DNA of 64,000 nucleotides, from the NCBI GenBank assembly GCA_032622095.1, contig CP136068.1, positions 151,183,151 to 151,247,150 on the forward strand, written 5' to 3'. Below, piece after piece: positions 45,221 to 58,184 of the stretch (positions are counted from its first letter, which is position 1; every line of letters begins with the position of its first letter). The notes below the pieces were generated by a model that saw only the letters and a list, made by a program, of their open reading frames with translations, ran no database searches and had not been told where the DNA came from. The translations under genes were made by a program, and so were the position numbers. The stretch comes from Siphonodentalium dalli. Taxonomy: Eukaryota > Mollusca > Scaphopoda > Gadilida > Siphonodentaliidae.

Positions 45221-45832
45221 AGACGATAAGTTTGCAACACACTGTCCCAAAACCATTGAGACATGATTCCAGACAGTAATTTACTTACTTCCTTCGTTTC
45301 TACGCCCAAATCTTGGACGAGACGTTACTACCATGTTGTGATCTTGTGCCTATTATAAAGCGTTATAAATGCAAAATACGCTCTTTTTCGATAACATATA
45401 AGGATTCAATCAGGCAGCAACGCTCTTTAATGTTTTTGCCCAATTTCAAAGTCACTCCCACACAGTTGCGCATGGTTTGCCTGTTTACTTTGATTTTTGT
45501 TTTCTTTTGGTGAAGGAAGGGTGGTGTAAACTACCGCATGCACGTACATGTATGCGAGTTTATGCAGCTGAGGTTCACAGATGGTGATTGATCGATCAGA
45601 CCAACGTTATCGACAAAGAGCCTCGGGGAATGCACAGTCATTTAAACTGAAAACACAAACTCTTGAGGCTCATTCGTTTCTCGCGCCTTTTTTTCTTCAT
45701 ACAGGTGAACCACACGTTACGAGTCATAAAGTGGACTTCCTTACTAAATTTGATACGTGCAAATGAATTACCCAATCCGAACAACTCAAATAAGACAGAT
45801 GCGTCGAGAAAAACCGGGGTACAAAAAGTTGT

Positions 45833-45914
45833 TGGCAGCGGTGGGATTCGAACCCACGCCTCCGAAGAGACTGGTGCCTTAGACCAGCGCCTTAGACCGC
45901 TCGGCCACGCTACC
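45833..45914 (-). tRNA. tRNA-Leu-AAG: tRNA-Leu(AAG)
   Basis: Unit R3; canonical. Confidence 0.97.
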
Positions 45915-46365
45915 CGATGAATTAATTTGGCAGCGCATGGTCGTTAAGTCCCGACTGACGGTTTCAGTCCAAACATATAAAACTTGTCGATGCGTCCGCG
46001 ACGCAAATGTATTTTTGTGGACATTAATATATTTTGTGTTCGTTCTGGAGTGAGCGAATGGCGCCAGAAAGGAGAGAGACATGCTGTCCCTTCTTGATGG
46101 TCTACAATTGTGAGCAGAAAGTGCACAATTGTTTCATTTTCCCAAGGAGCAAAAATAGACAAACGGCGAGATTTACATCACCCACTCGGTGGCAGATAGA
46201 CGCGCGCAACGGAGTCTGCATTTGCGAGCATCTCGATCAAGATCCTGAGTGAGCAAAATTGGCGAGAAAATAAAGATTCCTGTTGACCGTTCGTTTGAGG
46301 GGATGTCACCTTGTTGCCGCGCGGCAGTTGCTTCGAAAAAAACGAAGCAAAAAAGGTTTACTTTT

Positions 46366-46447
46366 TGGCAGCGGTGGGATTCGAACCCACGCCTCCGAAG
46401 AGACTGGTGCCTAAAACCAGCGCCTTAGACCACTCGGCCACGCTACC
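46366..46447 (-). tRNA. tRNA-Leu-UAG: tRNA-Leu(UAG)
   Basis: Unit R3; canonical, trailer type A (ACGAAGC). Confidence 0.97.
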
Positions 46448-47059
46448 AGACGATAAGTTTGCAACACACTGTCCCAAAACCATTGAGACATGATTCCAGA
46501 CAGTAATTTACTTACTTCCTTCGTTTCTACGCCCAAATCTTGGACGAGACGTTACTACCATGTTGTGATCTTGTGCCTATTATAAAGCGTTATAAATGCA
46601 AAATACGCTCTTTTTCGATAACATATAAGGATTCAATCAGGCAGCAACGCTCTTTAATGTTTTTGCCCAATTTCAAAGTCACTCACACACAGTTGCGCAT
46701 GGTTTGCCTGTTTACTTTGATTTTTGTTTTCTTTTGGTGAAGGAAGGGTGGTGTAAACTACCGCATGCACGTACATGTATGCGAGTTTATGCAGCTGAGG
46801 TTCACAGATGGTGATTGATCGATCAGACCAACGTTATCGACAAAGAGCCTCGGGGAATGCACAGTCATTTAAACTGAAAACACAAACTCTTGAGGCTCAT
46901 TCGTTTCTCGCGCCTTTTTTTCTTCATACAGGTGAACCACACGTTACGAGTCATAAAGTGGACTTCCTTACTAAATTTGATACGTGCAAATGAATTACCC
47001 AATCCGAACAACTCAAATAAGACAGATGCGTCGAGAAAAACCGGGGTACAAAAAGTTGT

Positions 47060-47141
47060 TGGCAGCGGTGGGATTCGAACCCACGCCTCCGAAGAGACTG
47101 GTGCCTTAGACCAGCGCCTTAGACCGCTCGGCCACGCTACC
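47060..47141 (-). tRNA. tRNA-Leu-AAG: tRNA-Leu(AAG)
   Basis: Unit R4; canonical. Confidence 0.97.
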
Positions 47142-47592
47142 CGATGAATTAATTTGGCAGCGCATGGTCGTTAAGTCCCGACTGACGGTTTCAGTCCAAA
47201 CATATAAAACTTGTCGATGCGTCCGCGACGCAAATGTATTTTTGTGGACATTAATATATTTTGTGTTCGTTCTGGAGTGAGCGAATGGCGCCAGAAAGGA
47301 GAGAGACATGCTGTCCCTTCTTGATGGTCTACAATTGTGAGCAGAAAGTGCACAATTGTTTCATTTTCCCAAGGAGCAAAAATAGACAAACGGCGAGATT
47401 TACATCACCCACTCGGTGGCAGATAGACGCGCGCAACGGAGTCTGCATTTGCGAGCATCTCGACCAAGATCCTGAGTGAGCAAAATTGGCGAGAAAATAA
47501 AGATTCCTGTTGGCCGTTCGTTTGAGGGGATGTCACCTTGTTGCCGCGCGGCAGTTGCTTCGAAAAAAACTAAGCAAAAAAGATTTACTTTT

Positions 47593-47674
47593 TGGCAGCG
47601 GTGGGATTCGAACCCACGCCTCCGAAGAGACTGGTGCCTAAAACCAGCGCCTTAGACCACTCGGCCACGCTACC
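47593..47674 (-). tRNA. tRNA-Leu-UAG: tRNA-Leu(UAG)
   Basis: Unit R4; canonical, first unit with trailer type B (ACTAAGC, AGATTT). Confidence 0.97.
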
Positions 47675-48256
47675 AGACGATAAGTTTGCAACACACTGTC
47701 CCAAAACCATTGAGAAATGATTCCAGACAGTAATTTACTTACTTCCTTCGTTTCTACGCCCAAATCTTGGACGAGACGTTACTACCATGTTGTGATCTTG
47801 TGCCTATTATAAAGCGTTATAAATGCAAAATACGCTCTTTTTCGATACCATATAAGGATTCAATCAGGCAGCAACGCTCTTTAATGTTTTTGCCCAATTT
47901 CAAAGTCACTCCCACACAGTTGCGCATGGTTTGCCTGTTTACTTTGATTTTTGTTTTCTTTTGGTGAAGGAAGGGTGGTGTAAACTACCGCATGCACGTA
48001 CATGTATGCGAGTTTATGCAGCTGAGGTTCACAGATGGTGATTGATCGATCAGACCAACGTTATCGACAACGAGCCTCGGGGAATGCACAGTCATTTAAA
48101 CTGAAAACACAAACTCTTGAGGCTCATTCGTTTCTCGCGCCTTTTTTTCTTCATACAGGTGAACCACACGTTACGAGTCATAAAGTGGACTTCCTTACTA
48201 AATTTGATACGTGCAAGTGCAGATGCGTCGAGAAAAACCGGGGTACAAAAAGTTGT

Positions 48257-48338
48257 TGGCAGCGGTGGGATTCGAACCCACGCCTCCGAAGAGACTGGTG
48301 CCTTAGACCAGCGCCTTAGACCGCTCGGCCACGCTACC
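48257..48338 (-). tRNA. tRNA-Leu-AAG: tRNA-Leu(AAG)
   Basis: Unit R5; canonical. A 30-bp spacer deletion lies 37 bp past its 3' end (between 48219 and 48220) but spares the T5 terminator. Confidence 0.97.
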
Positions 48339-48789
48339 CGATGAATTAATTTGGCAGCGCATGGTCGTTAAGTCCCGACTGACGGTTTCAGTCCAAACAT
48401 ATAAAACTTGTCGATGCGTCCGCGACGCAAATGTATTTTTGTGGACATTAATATATTTTGTGTTCGTTCTGGAGTGAGCGAATGGCGCCAGAAAGGAGAG
48501 AGACATGCTGTCCCTTCTTGATGGTCTACAATTGTGAGCAGAAAGTGCACAATTGTTTCATTTTCCCAAGGAGCAAAAATAGACAAACGGCGAGATTTAC
48601 ATCACCCACTCGGTGGCAGATAGACGCGCGCAACGGAGTCTGCATTTGCGAGCATCTCGACCAAGATCCTGAGTGAGCAAAATTGGCGAGAAAATAAAGA
48701 TTCCTGTTGGCCGTTCGTTTGAGGGGATGTCACCTTGTTGCCGCGCGGCAGTTGCTTCGAAAAAAACTAAGCAAAAAAGATTTACTTTT

Positions 48790-48871
48790 TGGCAGCGGTG
48801 GGATTCGAACCCACGCCTCCGAAGAGACTGGTGCCTAAAACCAGCGCCTTAGACCACTCGGCCACGCTACC
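48790..48871 (-). tRNA. tRNA-Leu-UAG: tRNA-Leu(UAG)
   Basis: Unit R5; canonical, trailer type B. Confidence 0.97.
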
Positions 48872-49483
48872 AGACGATAAGTTTGCAACACACTGTCCCA
48901 AAACCATTGAGAAATGATTCCAGACAGTAATTTACTTACTTCCTTCGTTTCTACGCCCAAATCTTGGACGAGACGTTACTACCATGTTGTGATCTTGTGC
49001 CTATTATAAAGCGTTATAAATGCAAAATACGCTCTTTTTCGATACCATATAAGGATTCAATCAGGCAGCAACGCTCTTTAATGTTTTTGCCCAATTTCAA
49101 AGTCACTCCCACACAGTTGCGCATGGTTTGCCTGTTTACTTTGATTTTTGTTTTCTTTTGGTGAAGGAAGGGTGGTGTAAACTACCGCATGCACGTACAT
49201 GTATGCGAGTTTATGCAGCTGAGGTTCACAGATGGTGATTGATCGATCAGACCAACGTTATCGACAAAGAGCCTCGGGGAATGCACAGTCATTTAAACTG
49301 AAAACACAAACTCTTGAGGCTCATTCGTTTCTCGCGCCTTTTTTTCTTCATACAGGTGAACCACACGTTACGAGTCATAAAGTGGACTTCCTTACTAAAT
49401 TTGATACGTGCAAGTGAATTACCCAATCCGAACAACTCAAATAAGACAGATGCGTCGAGAAAAATCGGGGTACAAAAAGTTGT

Positions 49484-49565
49484 TGGCAGCGGTGGGATTC
49501 GAACCCACGCCTCCGAAGAGACTGGTGCCTTAGACCAGCGCCTTAGACCGCTCGGCCACGCTACC
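49484..49565 (-). tRNA. tRNA-Leu-AAG: tRNA-Leu(AAG)
   Basis: Unit R6; canonical. Confidence 0.97.
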
Positions 49566-50016
49566 CGATGAATTAATTTGGCAGCGCATGGTCGTTAAGT
49601 CCCGACTGACGGTTTCAGTCCAAACATATAAAACTTGTCGATGCGTCCGCGACGCAAATGTATTTTTGTGGACATTAATATATTTTGTGTTCGTTCTGGA
49701 GTGAGCGAATGGCGCCAGAAAGGAGAGAGACATGCTGTCCCTTCTTGATGGTCTACAATTGTGAGCAGAAAGTGCACAATTGTTTCATTTTCCCAAGGAG
49801 CAAAAATAGACAAACGGCGAGATTTACATCACCCACTCGGTGGCAGATAGACGCGCGCAGCGGAGTCTGCATTTGCGAGCATCTCGACCAAGATCCTGAG
49901 TGAGCAAAATTGGCGAGAAAATAAAGATTCCTGTTGGCCGTTCGTTTGAGGGGATGTCACCTTGTTGCCGCGCGGCAGTTGCTTCGAAAAAAACTAAGCA
50001 AAAAAGATTTACTTTT

Positions 50017-50098
50017 TGGCAGCGGTGGGATTCGAACCCACGCCTCCGAAGAGACTGGTGCCTAAAACCAGCGCCTTAGACCACTCGGCCACGCTACC
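50017..50098 (-). tRNA. tRNA-Leu-UAG: tRNA-Leu(UAG)
   Basis: Unit R6; canonical, trailer type B. Confidence 0.97.
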
Positions 50099-50710
50099 AG
50101 ACGATAAGTTTGCAACACACTGTCCCAAAACCATTGAGAAATGAGTCCAGACAGTAATTTACTTACTTCCTTCGTTTCTACGCCCAAATCTTGGACGAGA
50201 CGTTACTACCATGTTGTGATCTTGTGCCTATTATAAAGCGTTATAAATGCAAAATACGCTCTTTTTCGATACCATATAAGGATTCAATCAGGCAGCAACG
50301 CTCTTTAATGTTTTTGCCCAATTTCAAAGTCACTCCCACACAGTTGCGCATGGTTTGCCTGTTTACTTTGATTTTTGTTTTCTTTTGGTGAAGGAAGGGT
50401 GGTGTAAACTACCGCATGCACGTACATGTATGCGAGTTTATGCAGCTGAGGTTCACAGATGGTGATTGATCGATCAGACCAACGTTATCGACAAAGAGCC
50501 TCGGGGAATGCACAGTCATTTAAACTGAAAACACAAACTCTTGAGGCTCATTCGTTTCTCGCGCCTTTTTTTCTTCATACAGGTGAACCACACGTTACGA
50601 GTCATAAAGTGGACTTCCTTACTAAATTTGATACGTGCAAGTGAATTACCCAATCCGAACAACTCAAATAAGACAGATGCGTCGAGAAAAACCGGGGTAC
50701 AAAAAGTTGT

Positions 50711-50792
50711 TGGCAGCGGTGGGATTCGAACCCACGCCTCCGAAGAGACTGGTGCCTTAGACCAGCGCCTTAGACCGCTCGGCCACGCTACC
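50711..50792 (-). tRNA. tRNA-Leu-AAG: tRNA-Leu(AAG)
   Basis: Unit R7; canonical. Confidence 0.97.
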
Positions 50793-51243
50793 CGATGAAT
50801 TAATTTGGCAGCGCATGGTCGTTAAGTCCCGACTGACGGTTTCAGTCCAAACATATAAAACTTGTCGATGCGTCCGCGACGCAAATGTATTTTTGTGGAC
50901 ATTAATATATTTTGTGTTCGTTCTGGAGTGAGCGAATGGCGCCAGAAAGGAGAGAGACATGCTGTCCCTTCTTGATGGTCTACAATTGTGAGCAGAAAGT
51001 GCACAATTGTTTCATTTTCCCAAGGAGCAAAAATAGACAAACGGCGAGATTTACATCACCCACTCGGTGGCAGATAGACGCGCGCAACGGAGTCTGCATT
51101 TGCGAGCATCTCGACCAAGATCCTGAGTGAGCAAAATTGGCGAGAAAATAAAGATTCCTGTTGGCCGTTCGTTTGAGGGGATGTCACCTTGTTGCCGCGC
51201 GGCAGTTGCTTCGAAAAAAACTAAGCAAAAAAGATTTACTTTT

Positions 51244-51325
51244 TGGCAGCGGTGGGATTCGAACCCACGCCTCCGAAGAGACTGGTGCCTAAAACCAGCG
51301 CCTTAGACCACTCGGCCACGCTACC
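51244..51325 (-). tRNA. tRNA-Leu-UAG: tRNA-Leu(UAG)
   Basis: Unit R7; canonical, trailer type B. Confidence 0.97.
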
Positions 51326-51937
51326 AGACGATAAGTTTGCAACACACTGTCCCAAAACCATTGAGAAATGATTCCAGACAGTAATTTACTTACTTCCTTC
51401 GTTTCTACGCCCAAATCTTGGACGAGACGTTACTACCATGTTGTGATCTTGTGCCTATTATAAAGCGTTATAAATGCAAAATACGCTCTTTTTCGATACC
51501 ATATAAGGATTCAATCAGGCAGCAACGCTCTTTAATGTTTTTGCCCAATTTCAAAGTCACTCCCACACAGTTGCGCATGGTTTGCCTGTTTACTTTGATT
51601 TTTGTTTTCTTTTGGTGAAGGAAGGGTGGTGTAAACTACCGCATGCACGTACATGTATGCGAGTTTATGCAGCTGAGGTTCACAGATGGTGATTGATCGA
51701 TCAGACCAACGTTATCGACAAAGAGCCTCGGGGAATGCACAGTCATTTAAACTGAAAACACAAACTCTTGAGGCTCATTCGTTTCTCGCGCCTTTTTTTC
51801 TTCATACAGGTGAACCACACGTTACGAGTCATAAAGTGGACTTCCTTACTAAATTTGATACGTGCAAATGAATTACCCAATCCGAACAACTCAAATAAGA
51901 CAGATGCGTCGAGAAAAACCGGGATACAAAAAGTTGT

Positions 51938-52019
51938 TGGCAGCGGTGGGATTCGAACCCACGCCTCCGAAGAGACTGGTGCCTTAGACCAGCGCCTTAG
52001 ACCGCTCGGCCACGCTACC
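51938..52019 (-). tRNA. tRNA-Leu-AAG: tRNA-Leu(AAG)
   Basis: Unit R8; canonical. First unit with CCGGGATAC next to the terminator. Confidence 0.97.
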
Positions 52020-52470
52020 CGATGAATTAATTTGGCAGCGCATGGTCGTTAAGTCCCGACTGACGGTTTCAGTCCAAACATATAAAACTTGTCGATGCGT
52101 CCGCGACGCAAATGTATTTTTGTGGACATTAATATATTTTGTGTTCGTTCTGGAGTGAGCGAATGGCGCCAGAAAGGAGAGAGACATGCTGTCCCTTCTT
52201 GATGGTCTACAATTGTGAGCAGAAAGTGCACAATTGTTTCATTTTCCCAAGGAGCAAAAATAGACAAACGGCGAGATTTACATCACCCACTCGGTGGCAG
52301 ATAGACGCGCGCAACGGAGTCTGCATTTGCGAGCATCTCGACCAAGATCCTGAGTGAGCAAAATTGGCGAGAAAATAAAGATTCCTGTTGGCCGTTCGTT
52401 TGAGGGGATGTCACCTTGTTGCCGCGCGGCAGTTGCTTCGAAAAAAACTAAGCAAAAAAGATTTACTTTT

Positions 52471-52552
52471 TGGCAGCGGTGGGATTCGAACCCACGCCTC
52501 CGAAGAGACTGGTGCCTAAAACCAGCGCCTTAGACCACTCGGCCACGCTACC
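52471..52552 (-). tRNA. tRNA-Leu-UAG: tRNA-Leu(UAG)
   Basis: Unit R8; canonical, trailer type B. Confidence 0.97.
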
Positions 52553-53164
52553 AGACGATAAGTTTGCAACACACTGTCCCAAAACCATTGAGAAATGATT
52601 CCAGACAGTAATTTACTTACTTCCTTCGTTTCTACGCCCAAATCTTGGACGAGACGTTACTACCATGTTGTGATCTTGTGCCTATTATAAAGCGTTATAA
52701 ATGCAAAATACGCTCTTTTTCGATACCATATAAGGATTCAATCAGGCAGCAACGCTCTTTAATGTTTTTGCCCAATTTCAAAGTCACTCCCACACAGTTG
52801 CGCATGGTTTGCCTGTTTACTTTGATTTTTGTTTTCTTTTGGTGAAGGAAGGGTGGTGTAAACTACCGCATGCACGTACATGTATGCGAGTTTATGCAGC
52901 TGAGGTTCACAGATGGTGATTGATCGATCAGACCAACGTTATCGACAAAGAGCCTCGGGGAATGCACAGTCATTTAAACTGAAAACACAAACTCTTGAGG
53001 CTCATTCGTTTCTCGCGCCTTTTTTTCTTCATACAGGTGAACCACACGTTACGAGTCATAAAGTGGACTTCCTTACTAAATTTGATACGTGCAAATGAAT
53101 TACCCAATCCGAACAACTCAAATAAGACAGATGCGTCGAGAAAAACCGGGATACAAAAAGTTGT

Positions 53165-53246
53165 TGGCAGCGGTGGGATTCGAACCCACGCCTCCGAAGA
53201 GACTGGTGCCTTAGACCAGCGCCTTAGACCGCTCGGCCACGCTACC
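53165..53246 (-). tRNA. tRNA-Leu-AAG: tRNA-Leu(AAG)
   Basis: Unit R9; canonical. Confidence 0.97.
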
Positions 53247-53697
53247 CGATGAATTAATTTGGCAGCGCATGGTCGTTAAGTCCCGACTGACGGTTTCAGT
53301 CCAAACATATAAAACTTGTCGATGCGTCCGCGACGCAAATGTATTTTTGTGGACATTAATATATTTTGTGTTCGTTCTGGAGTGAGCGAATGGCGCCAGA
53401 AAGGAGAGAGACATGCTGTCCCTTCTTGATGGTCTACAATTGTGAGCAGAAAGTGCACAATTGTTTCATTTTCCCAAGGAGCAAAAATAGACAAACGGCG
53501 AGATTTACATCACCCACTCGGTGGCAGATAGACGCGCGCAACGGAGTCTGCATTTGCGAGCATCTCGACCAAGATCCTGAGTGAGCAAAATTGGCGAGAA
53601 AATAAAGATTCCTGTTGGCCGTTCGTTTGAGGGGATGTCACCTTGTTGCCGCGCGGCAGTTGCTTCGAAAAAAACTAAGCAAAAAAGATTTACTTTT

Positions 53698-53779
53698 TGG
53701 CAGCGGTGGGATTCGAACCCACGCCTCCGAAGAGACTGGTGCCTAAAACCAGCGCCTTAGACCACTCGGCCACGCTACC
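53698..53779 (-). tRNA. tRNA-Leu-UAG: tRNA-Leu(UAG)
   Basis: Unit R9; canonical, trailer type B. Confidence 0.97.
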
Positions 53780-54391
53780 AGACGATAAGTTTGCAACACA
53801 CTGTCCCAAAACCATTGAGAAATGATTCCAGACAGTAATTTACTTACTTCCTTCGTTTCTACGCCCAAATCTTGGACGAGACGTTACTACCATGTTGTGA
53901 TCTTGTGCCTATTATAAAGCGTTATAAATGCAAAATACGCTCTTTTTCGATACCATATAAGGATTCAATCAGGCAGCAACGCTCTTTAATGTTTTTGCCC
54001 AATTTCAAAGTCACTCCCACACAGTTGCGCATGGTTTGCCTGTTTACTTTGATTTTTGTTTTCTTTTGGTGAAGGAAGGGTGGTGTAAACTACCGCATGC
54101 ACGTACATGTATGCGAGTTTATGCAGCTGAGGTTCACAGATGGTGATTGATCGATCAGACCAACGTTATCGACAAAGAGCCTCGGGGAATGCACAGTCAT
54201 TTAAACTGAAAACACAAACTCTTGAGGCTCATTCGTTTCTCGCGCCTTTTTTTCTTCATACAGGTGAACCACACGTTACGAGTCATAAAGTGGACTTCCT
54301 TACTAAATTTGATACGTGCAAATGAATTACCCAATCCGAACAACTCAAATAAGACAGATGCGTCGAGAAAAACCGGGATACAAAAAGTTGT

Positions 54392-54473
54392 TGGCAGCGG
54401 TGGGATTCGAACCCACGCCTCCGAAGAGACTGGTGCCTTAGACCAGCGCCTTAGACCGCTCGGCCACGCTACC
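54392..54473 (-). tRNA. tRNA-Leu-AAG: tRNA-Leu(AAG)
   Basis: Unit R10; canonical. Confidence 0.97.
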
Positions 54474-54924
54474 CGATGAATTAATTTGGCAGCGCATGGT
54501 CGTTAAGTCCCGACTGACGGTTTCAGTCCAAACATATAAAACTTGTCGATGCGTCCGCGACGCAAATGTATTTTTGTGGACATTAATATATTTTGTGTTC
54601 GTTCTGGAGTGAGCGAATGGCGCCAGAAAGGAGAGAGACATGCTGTCCCTTCTTGATGGTCTACAATTGTGAGCAGAAAGTGCACAATTGTTTCATTTTC
54701 CCAAGGAGCAAAAATAGACAAACGGCGAGATTTACATCACCCACTCGGTGGCAGATAGACGCGCGCAACGGAGTCTGCATTTGCGAGCATCTCGATCAAG
54801 ATCCTGAGTGAGCAAAATTGGCGAGAAAATAAAGATTCCTGTTGACCGTTCGTTTGAGGGGATGTCACCTTGTTGCCGCGCGGCAGTTGCTTCGAAAAAA
54901 ACGAAGCAAAAAAGGTTTACTTTT

Positions 54925-55006
54925 TGGCAGCGGTGGGATTCGAACCCACGCCTCCGAAGAGACTGGTGCCTAAAACCAGCGCCTTAGACCACTCGGCCAC
55001 GCTACC
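54925..55006 (-). tRNA. tRNA-Leu-UAG: tRNA-Leu(UAG)
   Basis: Unit R10; canonical, trailer type A. Upstream flank has GATAGGTTTG, shared with R11. Confidence 0.97.
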
Positions 55007-55618
55007 AGACGATAGGTTTGCAACACACTGTCCCAAAACCATTGAGACATGATTCCAGACAGTAATTTACTTACTTCCTTCGTTTCTACGCCCAAATCTT
55101 GGACGAGACGTTACTACCATGTTGTGATCTTGTGCCTATTATAAAGCGTTATAAATGCAAAATACGCTCTTTTTCGATAACATATAAGGATTCAATCAGG
55201 CAGGAACGCTCTTTAATGTTTTTGCCCAATTTCAAAGTCACTCCCACACAGTTGCGCATGGTTTGCCTGTTTACTTTGATTTTTGTTTTCTTTTGGTGAA
55301 GGAAGGGTGGTGTAAACTACCGCATGCACGTACATGTATGCGAGTTTATGCAGCTGAGGTTCACAGATGGTGATTGATCGATCAGACCAACGTTATCGAC
55401 AAAGAGCCTCGGGGAATGCACAGTCATTTAAACTGAAAACACAAACTCTTGAGGCTCATTCGTTTCTCGCGCCTTTTTTTCTTCATACAGGTGAACCACA
55501 CGTTACGAGTCATAAAGTGGACTTCCTTACTAAATTTGATACGTGCAAATGAATTACCCAATCCGAACAACTCAAATAAGACAGATGCGTCGAGAAAAAC
55601 CGGGATACAAAAAGTTGT

Positions 55619-55700
55619 TGGCAGCGGTGGGATTCGAACCCACGCCTCCGAAGAGACTGGTGCCTTAGACCAGCGCCTTAGACCGCTCGGCCACGCTACC
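55619..55700 (-). tRNA. tRNA-Leu-AAG: tRNA-Leu(AAG)
   Basis: Unit R11; canonical. Confidence 0.97.
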
Positions 55701-56151
55701 CGATGAATTAATTTGGCAGCGCATGGTCGTTAAGTCCCGACTGACGGTTTCAGTCCAAACATATAAAACTTGTCGATGCGTCCGCGACGCAAATGTATTT
55801 TTGTGGACATTAATATATTTTGTGTTCGTTCTGGAGTGAGCGAATGGCGCCAGAAAGGAGAGAGACATGCTGTCCCTTCTTGATGGTCTACAATTGTGAG
55901 CAGAAAGTGCACAATTGTTTCATTTTCCCAAGGAGCAAAAATAGACAAACGGCGAGATTTACATCACCCACTCGGTGGCAGATAGACGCGCGCAACGGAG
56001 TCTGCATTTGCGAGCATCTCGATCAAGATCCTGAGTGAGCAAAATTGGCGAGAAAATAAAGATTCCTGTTGACCGTTCGTTTGAGGGGATGTCACCTTGT
56101 TGCCGCGCGGCAGTTGCTTCGAAAAAAACGAAGCAAAAAAGGTTTACTTTT

Positions 56152-56233
56152 TGGCAGCGGTGGGATTCGAACCCACGCCTCCGAAGAGACTGGTGCCTAA
56201 AACCAGCGCCTTAGACCACTCGGCCACGCTACC
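56152..56233 (-). tRNA. tRNA-Leu-UAG: tRNA-Leu(UAG)
   Basis: Unit R11; canonical, trailer type A. Confidence 0.97.
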
Positions 56234-56844
56234 AGACGATAGGTTTGCAACACACTGTCCCAAAACCATTGAGACATGATTCCAGACAGTAATTTACTTA
56301 CTTCCTTCGTTTCTACGCCCAAATCTTGGACGAGACGTTACTACCATGTTGTGATCTTGTGCCTATTATAAAGCGTTATAAATGCAAAATACGCTCTTTT
56401 TCGATAACATATAAGGATTCAATCAGGCAGGAACGCTCTTTAATGTTTTTGCCCAATTTCAAAGTCACTCCCACACAGTTGCGCATGGTTTGCCTGTTTA
56501 CTTTGATTTTTGTTTTCTTTTGGTGAAGGAAGGGTGGTGTAAACTACCGCATGCACGTACATGTATGCGAGTTTATGCAGCTGAGGTTCACAGATGGTGA
56601 TTGATCGATCAGACCAACGTTATCGACAAAGAGCCTCGGGGAATGCACAGTCATTTAAACTGAAAACACAAACTCTTGAGGCTCATTCGTTTCTCGCGCC
56701 TTTTTTTCTTCATACAGGTGAACCACACGTTACGAGTCATAAAGTGGATTCCTTACTAAATTTGATACGTGCAAGTGAATTACCCAATCCGAACAACTCA
56801 AATAAGACAGATGCGTCGAGAAAAACCGGGGTACAAAAAGTTGT

Positions 56845-56926
56845 TGGCAGCGGTGGGATTCGAACCCACGCCTCCGAAGAGACTGGTGCCTTAGACCAGC
56901 GCCTTAGACCGCTCGGCCACGCTACC
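56845..56926 (-). tRNA. tRNA-Leu-AAG: tRNA-Leu(AAG)
   Basis: Unit R12; canonical body. The upstream TATA-like stretch is shortened by TA (CATAAAAC near 56986). Confidence 0.97.
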
Positions 56927-57375
56927 CGATGAATTAATTTGGCAGCGCATGGTCGTTAAGTCCCGACTGACGGTTTCAGTCCAAACATAAAACTTGTCGA
57001 TGCGTCCGCGACGCAAATGTATTTTTGTGGACATTAATATATTTTGTGTTCGTTCTGGAGTGAGCGAATGGCGCCAGAAAGGAGAGAGACATGCTGTCCC
57101 TTCTTGATGGTCTACAATTGTGAGCAGAAAGTGCACAATTGTTTCATTTTCCCAAGGAGCAAAAATAGACAAACGGCGAGATTTACATCACCCACTCGGT
57201 GGCAGATAGACGCGCGCAACGGAGTCTGCATTTGCGAGCATCTCGACCAAGATCCTGAGTGAGCAAAATTGGCGAGAAAATAAAGATTCCTGTTGGCCGT
57301 TCGTTTGAGGGGATGTCACCTTGTTGCCGCGCGGCAGTTGCTTCGAAAAAAACTAAGCAAAAAAGATTTACTTTT

Positions 57376-57457
57376 TGGCAGCGGTGGGATTCGAACCCAC
57401 GCCTCCGAAGAGACTGGTGCCTAAAACCAGCGCCTTAGACCACTCGGCCACGCTACC
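57376..57457 (-). tRNA. tRNA-Leu-UAG: tRNA-Leu(UAG)
   Basis: Unit R12; canonical, trailer type B. Confidence 0.97.
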
Positions 57458-58069
57458 AGACGATAAGTTTGCAACACACTGTCCCAAAACCATTGAGAAA
57501 TGATTCCAGACAGTAATTTACTTACTTCCTTCGTTTCTACGCCCAAATCTTGGACGAGACGTTACTACCATGTTGTGATCTTGTGCCTATTATAAAGCGT
57601 TATAAATGCAAAATACGCTCTTTTTCGATACCATATAAGGATTCAATCAGGCAGCAACGCTCTTTAATGTTTTTGCCCAATTTCAAAGTCACTCCCACAC
57701 AGTTGCGCATGGTTTGCCTGTTTACTTTGATTTTTGTTTTCTTTTGGTGAAGGAAGGGTGGTGTAAACTACCGCATGCACGTACATGTATGCGAGTTTAT
57801 GCAGCTGAGGTTCACAGATGGTGATTGATCGATCAGACCAACGTTATCGACAAAGAGCCTCGGGGAATGCACAGTCATTTAAACTGAAAACACAAACTCT
57901 TGAGGCTCATTCGTTTCTCGCGCCTTTTTTTCTTCATACAGGTGAACCACACGTTACGAGTCATAAAGTGGACTTCCTTACTAAATTTGATACGTGCAAA
58001 TGAATTACCCAATCCGAACAACTCAAATAAGACAGATGCGTCGAGAAAAACCGGGATACAAAAAGTTGT

Positions 58070-58184
58070 TGGCAGCGGTGGGATTCGAACCCACGCCTCC
58101 GAAGAGACAAAGAGCCTCGGGGAATGCACAGTCATTTAAACTGAAAACACAAACCAGCGCCTTAGACCGCTCGGCCACGCTACC
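58070..58184 (-). pseudogene. tRNA-Leu(AAG) disrupted by templated insertion
   Basis: Unit R13. Twelve bases covering the anticodon loop and 3' anticodon-stem side are replaced by 45 nt (58109-58153). The insert copies spacer bases 57852-57896 of the same unit, in the same orientation. The acceptor stem, D-arm with A box, and T-arm with B box remain, so the locus might still recruit Pol III factors, but no tRNA can form. Confidence 0.95.
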
